DNA of 64,000 bases from NCBI RefSeq assembly GCF_024323335.1, contig NC_066581.1, positions 296,439,536 to 296,503,535 of the forward strand, written 5' to 3'. Positions 11,641 to 25,150 of the stretch are shown one piece after another. The stretch is from Lathyrus oleraceus (taxonomy: Eukaryota; Streptophyta; Magnoliopsida; Fabales; Fabaceae). Position numbers and translations under genes: made by a program. Position 1 is the first letter of the stretch. The number at the start of each line of letters is the position of its first letter. The notes beneath the pieces were generated by a model. That model made no database searches, was not told the DNA's origin, and saw only the letters and a list, made by a program, of their open reading frames with translations.

Positions 11641-11689
11641 AAATGAAAAATTAGTTTGAAGCGATAAGTCTTCTACAAAATACAGATTT

Positions 11690-13160
11690 TACATAGATTG
11701 ATTTCAAACCATGATAGAGTTTTAAGTTAGCTATCCTCCGAGTCAAACTGCATTTTTACATTGACTGACCACGATCTGAATCGAGACTTTTATCGGACCG
11801 ATCTCGAGCTTATTGAGCTTTTACACAAGCTGAACTTAGAAACCAAATTTGATTTTTACTAAGCTGATCTTGAGTCTATTGAACTTTTACACTAGCTGAA
11901 CTCAGAAACCGAGTGAAATTTTACATTACAAACTGATATCGAACTAATAAAGCTTTTAACAAGGTTGTGCTCAAGAACTATTGTGAAGATTTTTCACTAG
12001 CTAATCTTCACGAACCAAAAAGAGAGTTTTTCTTCAATGGTGGAGCTCACGAACAAAAATGAGACTTCGACAGATCCCCCAAATGCAAACTAGATCTTTT
12101 TCAATGGTTTATCTCCAAACCAAAATAATATCTTCCTAAGGAAGAATAATTCACTCAAGAGAAAACAATCTACTCTTGGTAAATTTATAATAAAGCCCTC
12201 ACACAAAACCATTTCCTCACTTAGACTCAAGAACACTCTCAAAGCACTATGACTAAAATATGTGAGAAAAATAGAAATGATTTTGAGAGGTGATGAAAGG
12301 AATAAAAAGTGAGAGTTTTCACATTTTCTGGATGATTTGAAATGATAGAGAAGATCTCTATTTATAGGCCAAGAAATGGTGTGAATTCGGAAATAGTTCA
12401 TTGGTCAATTAAATGACCTAATCGATTAAACAATGCAAATAATCAATTATTTCTGTCCAAAATGGAAAGCTTAGATAGAAAGTCGTTTCTAATCTTTAAG
12501 AGACCGTCATAATCGATTATGGAATCGATTAGGCTTCATCTAATCGATTAAACATTTTGATTTTTTTCCTAATGAAGCAGACAACTCAATTGGTTGGGCT
12601 CTAAAAACATTTTTTTGGTTATTTTAATTAAAAAGAGAAAGACTTATCAATGTTTTAAGTATTTGTGCGTGTGCGTGACTTAGCCATAATACTTCCTAAA
12701 ATACCCTTGCGTCTTTACAAGACTATGGCCACTCAAACGAGCACGATTAGACGAGCTTTCAAACTTCCTCTCTTTCACACTCTGAAGCTTCGTGTATTCT
12801 TGACGAGTCTTGAGATATTACTATGATAGTTACCATCATCTGAGATGTTGAAAGTTTAAGTCGACGATGATCATAAACCCTAGGTCTTAACTTAAGGGTA
12901 ATTGGACTACTGTGTTGACCAAATGACTTTAGCCCGAATCAGAAGGATAACTTTATCAACCACTTTGTGCATATTTGACCACTTGTACTAACTTTAGCAA
13001 TAACTTGGCTTCAAGTGTTTCATCATCAAAACCAAGAAGTCATCATTAAAACCATAAATCATAAGAACTAAGAAGTTGCTTCCTAATTTGTATCTTGCTA
13101 TCTATAAGCTTCACCTTCTTGGATCACTTCTTGATTATACCTGCAAGCACATAGTCCCAC
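11690..13160 (+). repeat. Probable LTR / 5' part of a decayed Ty1-copia element
   Basis: No ORF is supportable. The stretch has repeated 'GAGCTTTTACACAAGCTGAACT'-like words (11810-11960), a TATA box 'CTATTTATAGG' at 12358-12368, and a cluster of the palindrome TAATCGATTA or close variants (about 12417-12560), typical of legume copia LTRs. Copia coding sequence in the same orientation follows from about 13165. LTR ends and a primer-binding site were not found, so the limits are approximate. Confidence 0.45.
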
Positions 13161-13164
13161 ATAA

Positions 13165-13639
13165 AGGATCCAAAATGGTTTGGGTAGTTAAAGTAAGTTG
13201 GTCCGCAAGGATCTCGTAGTGGGTCTGCCAGACTTACATTTCAAAATGAATAGATTATGTGATGCATGAAAAAATTATAAGTAAGTAAGGGCTTATTTTA
13301 AAGCAAAAGTTGTTATTTCCACAAATCATTCCTTACAACTGCTTCACATGGATATTTTTGGCATATATAGAACTGTAATATTGGTGGTAATTTCTACGCC
13401 CTTGTAGTTGTATATGAATACTCTCGCTATACCTTAATGTTATTCTCATCACATAAAAGAGACGTGTTTGATGCCATTAGAAAACTAGCCGAGGTTTTCC
13501 AAAATGATAAAAGATTAAGCATTGCAACAATCAAATGCGATCACGACGGAGAATTCCAAAATGAAGAATCCAAGAGTTTTTGTAATCGACATACCTTTTC
13601 CACTCCACAAACTCCCCATAAAAATTGGGTGGCAAAGAG
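13165..13639 (+). pseudogene. Ty1-copia polyprotein relic, part 1 (integrase N-terminal half)
   Basis: The plus strand reads 'GSKMVWV' (end of gag), then, after a deletion of the protease region, 'GLPDLHFK' and a Cys-containing pre-integrase segment with a stop. The integrase core follows: 'LLHMDIFG' (first catalytic Asp), 'GGNFYALVVVYEYSRYT' and 'IKCDHDGEFQNEE' (second catalytic Asp and the G-E-F block). The reading stops exactly at the AAGAG target site of the Ogre solo LTR and resumes at 18363. Frameshifts and stops make it dead. Confidence 0.85.
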
Positions 13640-16600
13640 TGTAGCGGTAAATTCATGACCATTAAGCTATGGATAAATTTAACGTCAACAAAACCAGAGT
13701 CGCCACCGCGCTTTTATTGTTTCCAAAGGAAAAGGGAGAAGTACGAACAAAACCCAAAGATAAGAAGTTTTCAAATAAAAACTAATAAAATGCCAGAGAT
13801 TACAGGTAAGGGGGTTGGTTACACAGAGGGAAGGTGTTAGCACCCAAAGTGTCCTAGATACTCCTAGGGAGCCCTTTTTTATGTGTGTATGTGTTTTGGT
13901 ATAAAAGATGTTTGTAATAAATAGAGTGAGGGGATGAGAAAATAATTCATTAATTATACTTTTGTGTTTGACAAGATCTTCGGACTTGTGCCTACGTACC
14001 AACATAAAAATGAGGGATTAAGACCTCGTAGTTCGTGGTATCAATTTCAAAGTGAGTGAATTGCTTTTTAACAAAAAATTAAGTTTGAAAGAGGCACAAA
14101 AGGTCTAAAAGAGTTTGAATGAGTGTTAGTTCTTTTTGTCTTTTGAAATTTTAAGTCAATATGATTAGATTCATTTATAAATTTGATTAAGAAAAAGAGT
14201 TTAAAAATGCAATGGCATATGACCAAAGTTTCTAATTTGCAATAAATTCAAAGTTTAGAAATCACAAGCAAAAGAAGGTTTTGAAAAAGAGGGAGAGATT
14301 TGAAATTTAATAAGTGGGAGGAGATGAAGAGACTAATCCTAAGCAAAAATTAAAAGTTAAGAGTTGAAAAGATCTTACCAATGGGATGCAATCCAATAGA
14401 CAAGAATGTCATATAGAAACCCAATTTTCCATTGGACTTTAGAATTAAGCAATATCAATACACAAATAGCAAGATGAAGAGCAAGGCATCAAATAAAGAT
14501 AGCCACATCTCAAGCTAGCAATTTCATAGTCTTCTTCTTAACCTCCCATGCATCAGATGACATACTCCTTGAATGGCTAAGAATAGGGCATTAGACACAG
14601 GTTCAAAGTAACATTTGCATCAAGACCATGTAGTAGATGAACTCAAAGGGATCTCAATACTTGCATCAGATGAAATTTTAATTCACAAGCACTTGGTTTA
14701 AGAAAAGTTGGCATTGGCCAAGTCCTTTTGCATAGGGAATGTTGCCTAGTTCTAGTCCAAGTCTCAAATCAAATCCAACAGTCCACACAAACAATTTTTT
14801 TAAGAGTTTTTTGTTGTTATTATGTACATTAAGGTCAAAAGACCACAAACACAAATAAAATACAGAAACAAGTATATACAATCACAATATATGGCTCAAG
14901 TGAGCAAAGTGAAAATGACATTAAAATAAACAAGTTAAATGGTATGATAATGACAATTGATAAATGGCTTAAATTTAAAGTGCATAAAAGTAAATGACTT
15001 GAAATTAAAAGTTAGTCAAATGTTAGTTGATTAGAAGTTAGTGGGGTTTTGCTTTTTTATTGTTTAAGTCATTCTTTGGAGAACACTCAACCGTCTATTC
15101 ACAAGCATGGATCCTTGAACCAAGACATCTTCCAAAGGAAGGAAAAAATGCCAAGTTTCCACACAATACCATGAAAGGGGGGAAACTTACAATCTCACTT
15201 ACTAGAATGTTACGCTTTTGGATCAAAATTTAGCGCTATGTTAAGTAATCGTAATTGGTCTTATGTAGAAGCCACAACTATCTAAGGTCGGGCAATAGAA
15301 ATTTTAGTGTTAATGCATGTTAGAGATATGGTATGATGAACCATACTCCTAAAACATACCACACTTAAAAAGAAAATGGCAAAAGGGTGGACCTAATCTC
15401 ATCCATACTTGTATTGGTTTATCAACCAATTAGCCTTAGGATATAGAGATATCATAGATCAATGAAATGAATGAGATAGAATGAGATTGAAGATGAAGAG
15501 GGGGGGGGGGGGGGGGATGAGACAAACACAAATTGGTCATGGGAGGACTTTTATCAAATTAAAATAATTCATTCATTTTGGGAGATGAAATGTACATTTC
15601 ATCAATCCCATAAATCCATGATTTTAATTCAACAAAGTCAAATCAACCTTGACCAAGGCCCAAACACAATAGTCAAACTTCACAAGTCAATAAAAATAGC
15701 TCAACACAATTTATTCACAATTAAACAATTAAAAATGAATTAAAAATGCATTAAATTAAATTATGGTTGATCAAGAACCTAAAATCTCTTCCAAACACCA
15801 AATAAATGGTCAAGAGATTTATCATAGGTCAAACAAGGTCAAAGGACCTTGGAGAAAAAATTCCAATATTTTTGGAGACTTAAAAGTATTTTTAAACAAT
15901 TAAAAATATGCACAAAAACAATTAAATCATGAAAAATATTAATATTGTTCCAAAAAATAATTTTAATTCAGAAAATGAAAGAGAAAAATATTTGAATTTT
16001 TTTGGTGAAAGTCCCATATTTTTTGGATCAATATTAAAATTAATATGAATTAATGAAGATAAAGCAATTAAAATATAAATTCAGAAATTACAAAATACGT
16101 GGACCATCTGATCTCCCTCATTAATTGAGGTGGCAGATCAAATGGTCCACAACGTGAATTCCACCATACACCAAGTCAAGCGCGTTGCACGCGTGGTAAT
16201 CACTTCCAACGCTCCAGATTAAAACAATTTGAAAGGATCATGTGGTTCAGAAGCGTACCAACACATCGTCGGAGCCAGAGCTCCGGTCTTCTTCTCCGGC
16301 GGACCTCACCGGACTGGTCCACCTTCAACCATCACCAAAATAAAAAAGGAGGACATGAATTTAAAAAAAAATATGCTCAGGAGCTCGAATCTGGCCTCAA
16401 TTTTATCTAACTCCAAGTATATAGAAAGATACAAAGAGTTGAATTTTGAGGACCATGATCTGAGTTGCTTCGATTTGACCTCTAAGCAACTCAATCTTCT
16501 TGCCTATATTGATAGGACTTCAGACAACCAAAAATCAACAAGAATAGTGGAGAGTTGAGTGAGAATCGAAGAGATGAAAAATTCTGAAAATCACCTTCAC

Positions 16601-18357
16601 TATAGCTTCAGATTGGCACGATCTTGCTCTCAATTATGTTTGACCTTGCTTCAGATGCTTGATGGAGTAGAAATGGATCAAGGAAAGGGATGGACTCTTG
16701 GAGTTTCAATCTCAAAAACAGTGGGAAGTTCAAACTCGATTTTCAAAGAAAACCTTCAAGCTTATCCTTTGAATGTGAGGGTTTAGGGTTGCTGATTCAA
16801 AGCTTGCACGCCAGGGTCCTTAGTTCTGAGCAAGGGAGCTTCTATTTATAGCCAAGGAGATTGATAATTGCACACTTCCATTTTTGGCCAAAGTTGGAAA
16901 TCTCACTTGCATGGGCGTGTGATAGGCCCATCAAATGATGCACTTAGGTCCAAAATTGTGTGTAAGCAATGCTGAAATCATGTTAGCAAACCATGCATTC
17001 GTGTATGAAAAGTGTAACTTCAAATCTTCCAAATGGTCCTTCAACTTTAAGCCATGCGCAAGTCATTCATACCTTGTCCAAATGAGATGATTTTTGACTT
17101 TTTGAAAAGGTTAGATCCAGAGGAACAACTTTCATGTTGAACACTTTTTCATTTGAAGCTTGTATCATGATGAATTTTGAGGTGGAAGTTTGGAAAATCA
17201 AACATATCAAAAAAAATTCTAAGTATCAAGCCATATGTTCACTTCTTCCACCTTGAGTAACTTTTTTTATGGACTTCAAATGAGAAATGTTCCTTCATCA
17301 AAGTTGTAGTTATTTAAAATCCCTTCAATTTGGTCACAAATTTGACCTCATTTGGATTTATCATGAAGGAGTTATGCATTTTAGAAGTTGAGGAAAATCA
17401 CTTATTCAATGGTATTGGCCCAAAATGACCTATAACATTTCCTCTTATCACATGTATTTGAAAGTTGAATTCGAACTTCCTCCAAACATAAAATTTGAAT
17501 TAGACATCTTGAATTTGATCATGAAATTTGAATGGATTTCATATCATGAAAAATGAGCAAGTTATGGTCTTAGGAAGTTGACCTCCAAATTAGGGTTTAG
17601 ACAAAATGACCTATAATCTTTCACCATAAAAAATGACTTTTCAAGAAAAAATAGATATTAACCTCAACATGAAAGTTGTTTTTAATGTCATTTAGAGTAA
17701 ATTTTATCTTGGAATCATTTTCATATGATAAAAATTGTAGGAGATAGGGTCTAGGGGACCCCAGTTTTGACTAGTTGAATTCCTCTGGTCAACCACCATG
17801 AACCAACTTGCTAGCTTGACATTCTCTTGAATTTTGGGACTCATGGAGGATCATATATGCATAATATGATGAAATATGAGGTATCCCTTGAAATATTTGA
17901 TCAAATGTTGAAGAAACTTGTTGAAGAAGTCACACAAGATACCCAGATGAATTAGGGTTTCCAAGGCAAACAAACTCCAAACTCTTGATGATTTCTTGAT
18001 CAAAATAACATGTGAAGATCATGGGGATCCATATATGATACTTAGAGCCATGGTAAACTATTTATTGAGTGAGCTCCTTGCATTGAGGGTCTCAAACCCT
18101 AGATATGAGCTTGATAGAGTATAGATGAACATACACACTATCTACAAAAGAGTTAAACTATACAATGACATATTTTTGGTATTTTGGTTAGTAAATAATG
18201 AAAAACAAAGTATGATACAATCAAATGTGCTTGGTGGTCTCTCCCAATGCAAACCCAATGAATGAGGGACAAGGAGGATGCCAAGGTGTGATCCCAATGC
18301 TAATGCATATGATGAGAATAACATGAGGGATCTTAAGGTCAAAATTGGGGTCTTACA
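13640..18357 (-). mobile_element. Solo LTR of an Ogre-type Ty3/gypsy retrotransposon
   Basis: The 4718-bp segment begins TGTAG and ends TTACA on the plus strand, with a perfect 5-bp target duplication AAGAG at 13635-13639 and 18358-18362. Read on the minus strand it starts TGTAAGACCCCAATTTTGAC, the characteristic start of Ogre LTRs, and near its far end has AGCGCGGTGGCGACTCTGG, the conserved block near Ogre LTR 3' ends. It has no coding region. A single LTR with an intact TSD implies LTR-LTR recombination that removed the internal region. The length fits known Ogre LTRs of several kb. Confidence 0.88.
15500..15516. repeat. Run of 17 G residues
   Basis: An uninterrupted G17 inside the Ogre solo LTR, preceded by purine-rich GAAGATGAAGA. 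It is capable of forming a G-quadruplex and prone to length errors in sequencing and replication. Confidence 0.9.
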
Positions 18358-18362
18358 AAGAG

Positions 18363-19175
18363 GAAATACAATTCTATAGAATATCTTGTGAGGAGGATGC
18401 TCAATGAAACAAATATTCCAAAATACTTTTGGGCTGATGCAGTAAGCAATGCTTTCTATGTTATGAATTGTGTCTTGATAAGACCAATTCTTATGTTGAT
18501 GCCCTATGATTTATACAAATAAAGAAAGCCAATTATTTCTCACTTACATGTCTTTGGATGCAAATGCTTTATCCTTAACAATGGGAAGAATAATCTTGGA
18601 AAATTTGACAAAAAGGCTAATGAAGATATATTCATAGGATATTCCACTTCGAGCAAAGCTTTTAGAGTTTTTAACATAAGAACCATGACTATAGAAGAAT
18701 CTGTTCATGTTACTTTTGATGAAACTAACCACAAACTTGTAGAATTAGAAGTTGTTGATTGTACATGTATCTTGGAAAAGATAACCCTAGAAGAAAAGGA
18801 TCAAGAAGTAGAACAAAGTCAAGATCAAGTTCCAGGTCAAAACCTGGTTCAAGATTTGAATAAGGAATTTACGATAAATCATTAAGACTTTCCTAAGGAA
18901 TGGAGGAAGACTGAGGACCATCTTATTCAGAGTGTGATTGGAGATATTTCTAAGGGAGTTACTCCTCGACACTCCCTTAACAAGTATGCAACTTTGTGAC
19001 TTTTATTTCACAAATTCAGCCAAATGGAACTAACACGGATATCATTGATAAACATTGATATCTTTCTATACAAGAAGAGTTAAATCAAGTTGAACGAAAC
19101 AATATTTGGGAACTTGTTCCCAAAATGTCAGCTAATCAAGTGATTGGTACCCGATGGATCCTCATTTCATTGATC
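18363..19175 (+). pseudogene. Ty1-copia polyprotein relic, part 2 (integrase C-terminal half to start of RT)
   Basis: This continues the copia reading interrupted at 13639: 'RRMLNETNIPKYFWADAV' (the segment with the catalytic Glu region of copia integrases), 'HVFGCKCFIL', 'GKFDKKANEDIFIGYS', 'AFRVFN' and 'TIEESVHVTFDE', all standard landmarks of copia integrase C-termini. It then runs through an acidic linker to a degenerate piece ending 'LVPDGSS' at the beginning of the reverse transcriptase. RT and RNase H are absent downstream, so the element is truncated here. Stops occur at about 18520, 18882 and 18997. Confidence 0.85.
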
Positions 19176-20975
19176 TTGAGGAAGATCAAATGTTAGTTGC
19201 AATATATTCTCCATGACTTTTTTATTCATTTGTTTCTGATATAAAATAAAAAAGGTTAGATAAATAAAATAAATGTTCAGTTATATGATTATTTAAGAAT
19301 ACAAACCTTGAACCCATTTTTTTTTACTCTTGCAATCCATCCTAGAGAAATTTTCCCTAATAAAATAAATGTTTTTTTTTTTAAATTTCAAAGTTTTCAT
19401 GTCAAATTTTTAATATTCATAATGCTTTTATAATGATGGTTTTAGGTTTCACGCAAATTACTAATGACAGTGTCTTGAGCATTGATGCTCATTAAATAGA
19501 CGACAAATATTTGATTAAGGACAATGAAGAATTAAACAAACACATTTATATTTCCCTCGGTTATTATTCAAAACCGAGGTAAAATGTGTTTCTTTTTAAA
19601 TAAAAAACAATAAAATATGTTTCATCCAAAGCGCCACACATATCTCGATTTCTGTAAAAAACCAAAGGGGAAAAACTTTTTTTTTAAAAATTACATTATT
19701 TACATAGAATATTAAAATGAGTTATTTAAACAAATCCAGATTTTGACAATGAATTCTTGGAGAACAATTTTTTTTTTAAATTTCTGATAAATTGTCTATT
19801 CCTATCAAGAGAATTTTTTTCTGCACTTAAAATCCATCACAGAGAGATTTCATTATCTTGAACAAATATTTTCATGATAAATGCATTCACATGAAAGAGA
19901 ACAAGATAATCGTGTTTGTAATTTACAAAATGTTTAAGAATAAATTTCTCAATGTTGTCAACCGAGAAAAAACAATAAATTAATTAATGTTTTCTTTGAT
20001 TGACAACATAGGAAGGTTATTGAAAAAATACAATAACAACATCAACACCATTATATTGGGACGAATTGCAAGAGCAGAAAAAATGTCTTATTCAAGATAG
20101 AAGAACATTGCAGATTTTTTCTGTCTTGCAATCCATAATAAAGTATGATGCATACACGTTTGGAGCGGCTACATATAAGTTAGATTTACGATAAAATCTG
20201 ATTAACAAGTTCTTTTATAGTAAAATTCTAATAGTATAATCTTCCGGTTATTAAATATAACTGAAAGAATAGATCATTTGTTTAAAAATAAAATAAAATA
20301 AAAAGAAAGACACAAATTTTAAAGAAATAAAAGCATAAATTTCTGATGTTGGATTCCAAGTATGTCTTAAATTATTCCCCCCTAGGTTATATTTAAAAAC
20401 CGAGAAAATATGTGGTATTTATTAAAATAAATAAAATATGACGCGCCTTAGCATTATACCTCGGTTTTTTGTTCGATGAGGTGAACATTTTATTATAAAA
20501 TATATTATTTATAATAATGAAATCAAAAGTTAAATTCAGAAAATTGCATAGGAGAGATGCAGACGGACAAAGGTGTAACACTATACAAAACTGATTTTTT
20601 TTTACTTATTTTTTAAATAAATTTAAAACTTAAATTTGACTCCCTAAAACATTCTGAAACCGTATGAATCGAAGAAAAAAACTATGTATTTTTTGGATAT
20701 GTATACCAATCCCATTCCATCAAGCGTATCAGATATAATAAAAATAAAAAATAAAATGAAATACAGACTTAGTACATACAATAAACTTATCGTCCATATT
20801 CCGGTTTCCGATATCGATACTTTATCTAAAACGGTAGACCCATGCTTCAGAGATCCAATTTAATATATTTTAATGAGATGAACTTACAACATTGGATATG
20901 GTAGAATTGTTTTGAATAGAAGATTTAAGAATTATCATTAATGAATAACCCGTTAAATCAAGTTTTAATAACAAT
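19176..20975. other. AT-rich intergenic DNA with a CCTCGGTT inverted-repeat family
   Basis: No gene is recognised. A perfect hairpin, CCTCGGTT - 9 bases - AACCGAGG, lies at about 19557-19581. A diverged pair follows: CCCCTAGGTT...AACCGAG at 20380-20405 and ACCTCGGTTTTTTG at about 20459-20472. The words resemble ends of legume MITE-like repeats. Confidence 0.45.
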
Positions 20976-21215
20976 TCATAAGATTGTTCTTGTGTTAAAT
21001 TCATTCACTTCCGATTCATAAAAAATCATTGAACCATCCTTAAATTCTCCAGGCCAAGAACACAATTTTTCATTTAAAACTTTTTTTGATGGTTGAGGTA
21101 AAACATGTCCTCCAAGAAGAGCAAGCTTACCAAAATTTTCTTCAATGTAATTAACATAAAACCCTTCTTCAATTTCTCTACACCCTTTAAATTCATCTGC
21201 ATCAGTTAAGTTCAA

Positions 21216-21230
<15 letters not shown>
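20976..21230 (-). CDS. Unrecognised exon-like ORF (79+ aa)
   Basis: A minus-strand ORF of 79 residues from the first Met (open a few codons further upstream) with protein-like composition and normal codon use: acidic N-terminus 'LTDADEFKGCREIEEGF', middle 'NFGKLALLGGHVLPQPSKK', end 'WPGEFKDGSMIFYESEVNEF'. I do not recognise the family. It stands alone between repeats. No flanking exon could be joined with confidence, although it could be the last exon of a decayed host gene. It might also be chance. Confidence 0.3.
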
Positions 21231-22618
<1,388 letters not shown>

Positions 22619-22653
22619 AATAAAGGGAAATGCAAAAGTAACTAACAATAACA

Positions 22654-24270
22654 ATGGAAAACCAAACAGTTTTGCTAGTGATTACTTTTATGTGTGCAAG
22701 CATTCTCATCTTCATTCTTAGAAGTCAAAATTCTAGAAAACTTCCACCAGGGCCACACCCACTTCCCATAATTGGTAATATCTTAGAACTTGGCAAAAAC
22801 CCACACAAGTCTCTCACAAATCTATCTAAAATCTATGGACCAATCATGACACTAAAATTAGGAACAATAACAACCATAGTAATCTCATCCCCTCAAGTAG
22901 CCAAACAAGTCTTACATGAAAATTCACAAATCTTCTCTAATAGAATTATTCCACATGCACTTTTTGCAGTTGATCATGGCAAATTCTCAATTGCGTGGCT
23001 TCCGACATTAGATTTGTGGAAGAAACTAAGAAAAGTTTGTGCTACACAAGTGTTTTCTAAAAAAATGCTTGACTCAACAAAAATCCTTCGCCAACCAAAG
23101 TTGCAAGAGCTATTAGATTATGTGAAAGAGAAAAGCAAGAAAGGTGAGGCTTTTGATATTAATGAGGCTGTTTTTACAACTGTCTTAAACTCAATTTCAA
23201 ACACTTTGTTCTCTATGGATTTGGTTCATTCCACACATGATGAAAAGTCTCAAGAGTTTAAGAACATTATTTATGGTATCATGGAAGAAGCTGGTAAGCC
23301 TAATGTTTCAGATTTCTTTCCTATTCTCCGTCCTTTAGATCCACAAGGTTTGTATACAAGGATGAAAAATCATATGAAGAAGTTGTGTGAGATTTTTGAT
23401 AAGATTATTGAAGAAAGAATTTCTTCAAGATCTTCCAAAGTCGATGGTTCCGAGGATTTTTGCAATGATGTGTTAGATTCACTTCTCAAAATCAACAATA
23501 TTGGAGAAACCATGTTAGCATTAAGCCGCGATGAGATGGTGCATCTATTTCTGGTAAGAATCGATTTTTTAATAATTGAATTTCATATATTTAATCTAAT
23601 AATTTTTCACAGTTTTATATATATTTTGGTGATATTTTTATTTATTTATTTATTATTATCATGATAGGATTTATTTGTTGCTGGGATCGACACAACATCA
23701 AGCACAATTGAATGGATAATGGCAGAATTATTTCGTAATCCGGAAAAGTTAATAAAAGCAAGAAAAGAGTTAAGTCAAACAATAGATAAAGATGAAATAA
23801 TTGAGGAATCACATATTTCAAAGTTAACTTTCTTACAAGCAATAGTGAAGGAAACATTTCGTTTGCACCCACCAATTCCATTTTTACTACCCCACAAATG
23901 TGAAGAAACTGTCAACATATTAGGCTTCAATGTGCCAGAAAATGCACAAGTATTAGTCAATGTATGGGCCATGGGAAGAGATTCAACTATTTGGGAAAAT
24001 CCAAATGTGTTCATACCTGAAAGATTTTTGGAGCATGATGTTAATTACAAGGGTAATAATTTTGAGCTTATTCCATTTGGAGCAGGGAAAAGAATTTGTC
24101 CAGGATTGCCATTAGCTCATAGGACTGTGCATTTAGTGGTGGCAACCCTCATACATAATTTTGAATTGAATCTTGCTGATATGGTAATGCCAGAAGAAAT
24201 GAATATGGATGAGAAATTTGGGTTAACATTAAAAAGGGTTCAATCTCTTCGAATTCAAGCTATTGCATAG
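22654..24270 (+). CDS. Cytochrome P450, CYP76-like (geraniol 8-hydroxylase-like), two exons
   Basis: Exon 1 is 22654-23553 and exon 2 is 23668-24270. The 114-bp phase-0 intron starts GTAAGA and ends TAG, giving 500 residues, the usual CYP76 length. Visible landmarks: N-terminal ER membrane anchor (residues about 5-22), proline hinge LPPGPHPLP (30-38), I-helix oxygen-binding AGIDTTSS (305-312), K-helix E-T-F-R (362-365), PERF (417-420) and heme loop FGAGKRICPG (437-446, heme Cys444). No stop or frameshift is seen, and the single intron just before the I-helix is typical of A-type P450s. Such enzymes are ER-bound, take electrons from P450 reductase and hydroxylate monoterpenols or related small molecules. 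The substrate here cannot be read from the sequence. It is the only intact host gene in the window. Confidence 0.95.
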
Positions 24271-24975
24271 GCTTAATTATATGAAAGAGATAGAGGATAA
24301 GAACATTTTTTTCTTAACATGTCATCTTTGAACTCACCCTCCTTCTCTAATTGATTTCAAAATTCTATCATAAGTCTTAGTCAATAGCGGATCAAAAGTT
24401 CTAACCTATTCCAGAGATTCACTGGTCTCGGTGTTACTAGTGTTTCTCCTAGTTTGCTGGTCTATTGATGAGGGATTTGACAGTCGAAATTCTAGTTAAT
24501 TTTGAATTGGGTAATGCTTATGAGTTTTCGTATCTAGGGTAATTTTTTTTTCTAAAATTTTGTTTAGTGTGGTTTCTTTCCCTTTTTATTTTGTCTTTTG
24601 TAATTTTGTTGTTTGTTTGATATCGACTCTGATGAGAGATGTTATGTATCGTTAGATTTCTTTAACTTATATAAGAAAACTGTGAATGTAATAATCGTAA
24701 TTTGTGTCACTGCAATAAATATATTTTCTCTAAATAATTTTATGATGTCAATATTATTGAGTCATGTGATGATGTTGATTATATCTTGGTATTCGGTCTT
24801 ACGACCGACTAATTTATCATATCGTCCACTAGTAGGACTCAATTTACAGTCAGAACAAAATTTTATATATTGATTCAACACAAAAATTAATTGTATCTAG
24901 TCGGATTTGAATCTAAAATTTTGAGCGGAGCACACTCTAAGGATTTAGCTGCACTATTTTTTTGTTTGCGCCATC
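24271..24975. other. 3' flank of the P450 gene
   Basis: No gene is seen. AATAAA-like words at about 24714 could serve as a polyadenylation signal, though they lie about 440 bp after the stop. Short ORFs here look like chance. Confidence 0.4.
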
Positions 24976-25150
24976 ACTACAAGAAAATTAGCAATTAACT
25001 ACAACTAAAATTGCAGATAATTTGTAGCTAATCTCTATCTAATAGAATTAATTGAGATTAGTCGTAAATTAGCTATGGTATTTGCCGTAGCATGGATTGG
25101 GCAGCTAATTAGCTATTCAAGGTTTCCATTTTCACGAGAAATTGGGTCAC
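24976..25150 (+). mobile_element. Orphan CACTA-type terminus
   Basis: CACTACAAGAAAA at 24976 is the standard terminal motif of plant CACTA (En/Spm) transposons. It is followed by subterminal AT-rich words (AGCAATTAACTAC, GTAGCTAATC, GCAGCTAATTAGCT) of the kind found in their subterminal repeats. I found no matching inverted end (TTTTCTTGTAGTG) downstream in the window, so the element is truncated or split by the retrotransposon nest that follows. Confidence 0.55.

Noticed and set aside
12090..12401. Minus-strand ORF of 103 codons
   Set aside because: Lies over the TATA box and palindrome cluster of a plus-strand LTR. Low-complexity, no family.
16229..16786. Two plus-strand ORFs of 109 and 75 codons
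   Set aside because: Inside the Ogre solo LTR, which has no genes. No recognisable domain.
24613..24873. Plus-strand ORF of 86 codons after the P450 gene
   Set aside because: Hydrophobic AT-rich translation with no recognisable domain or start context.
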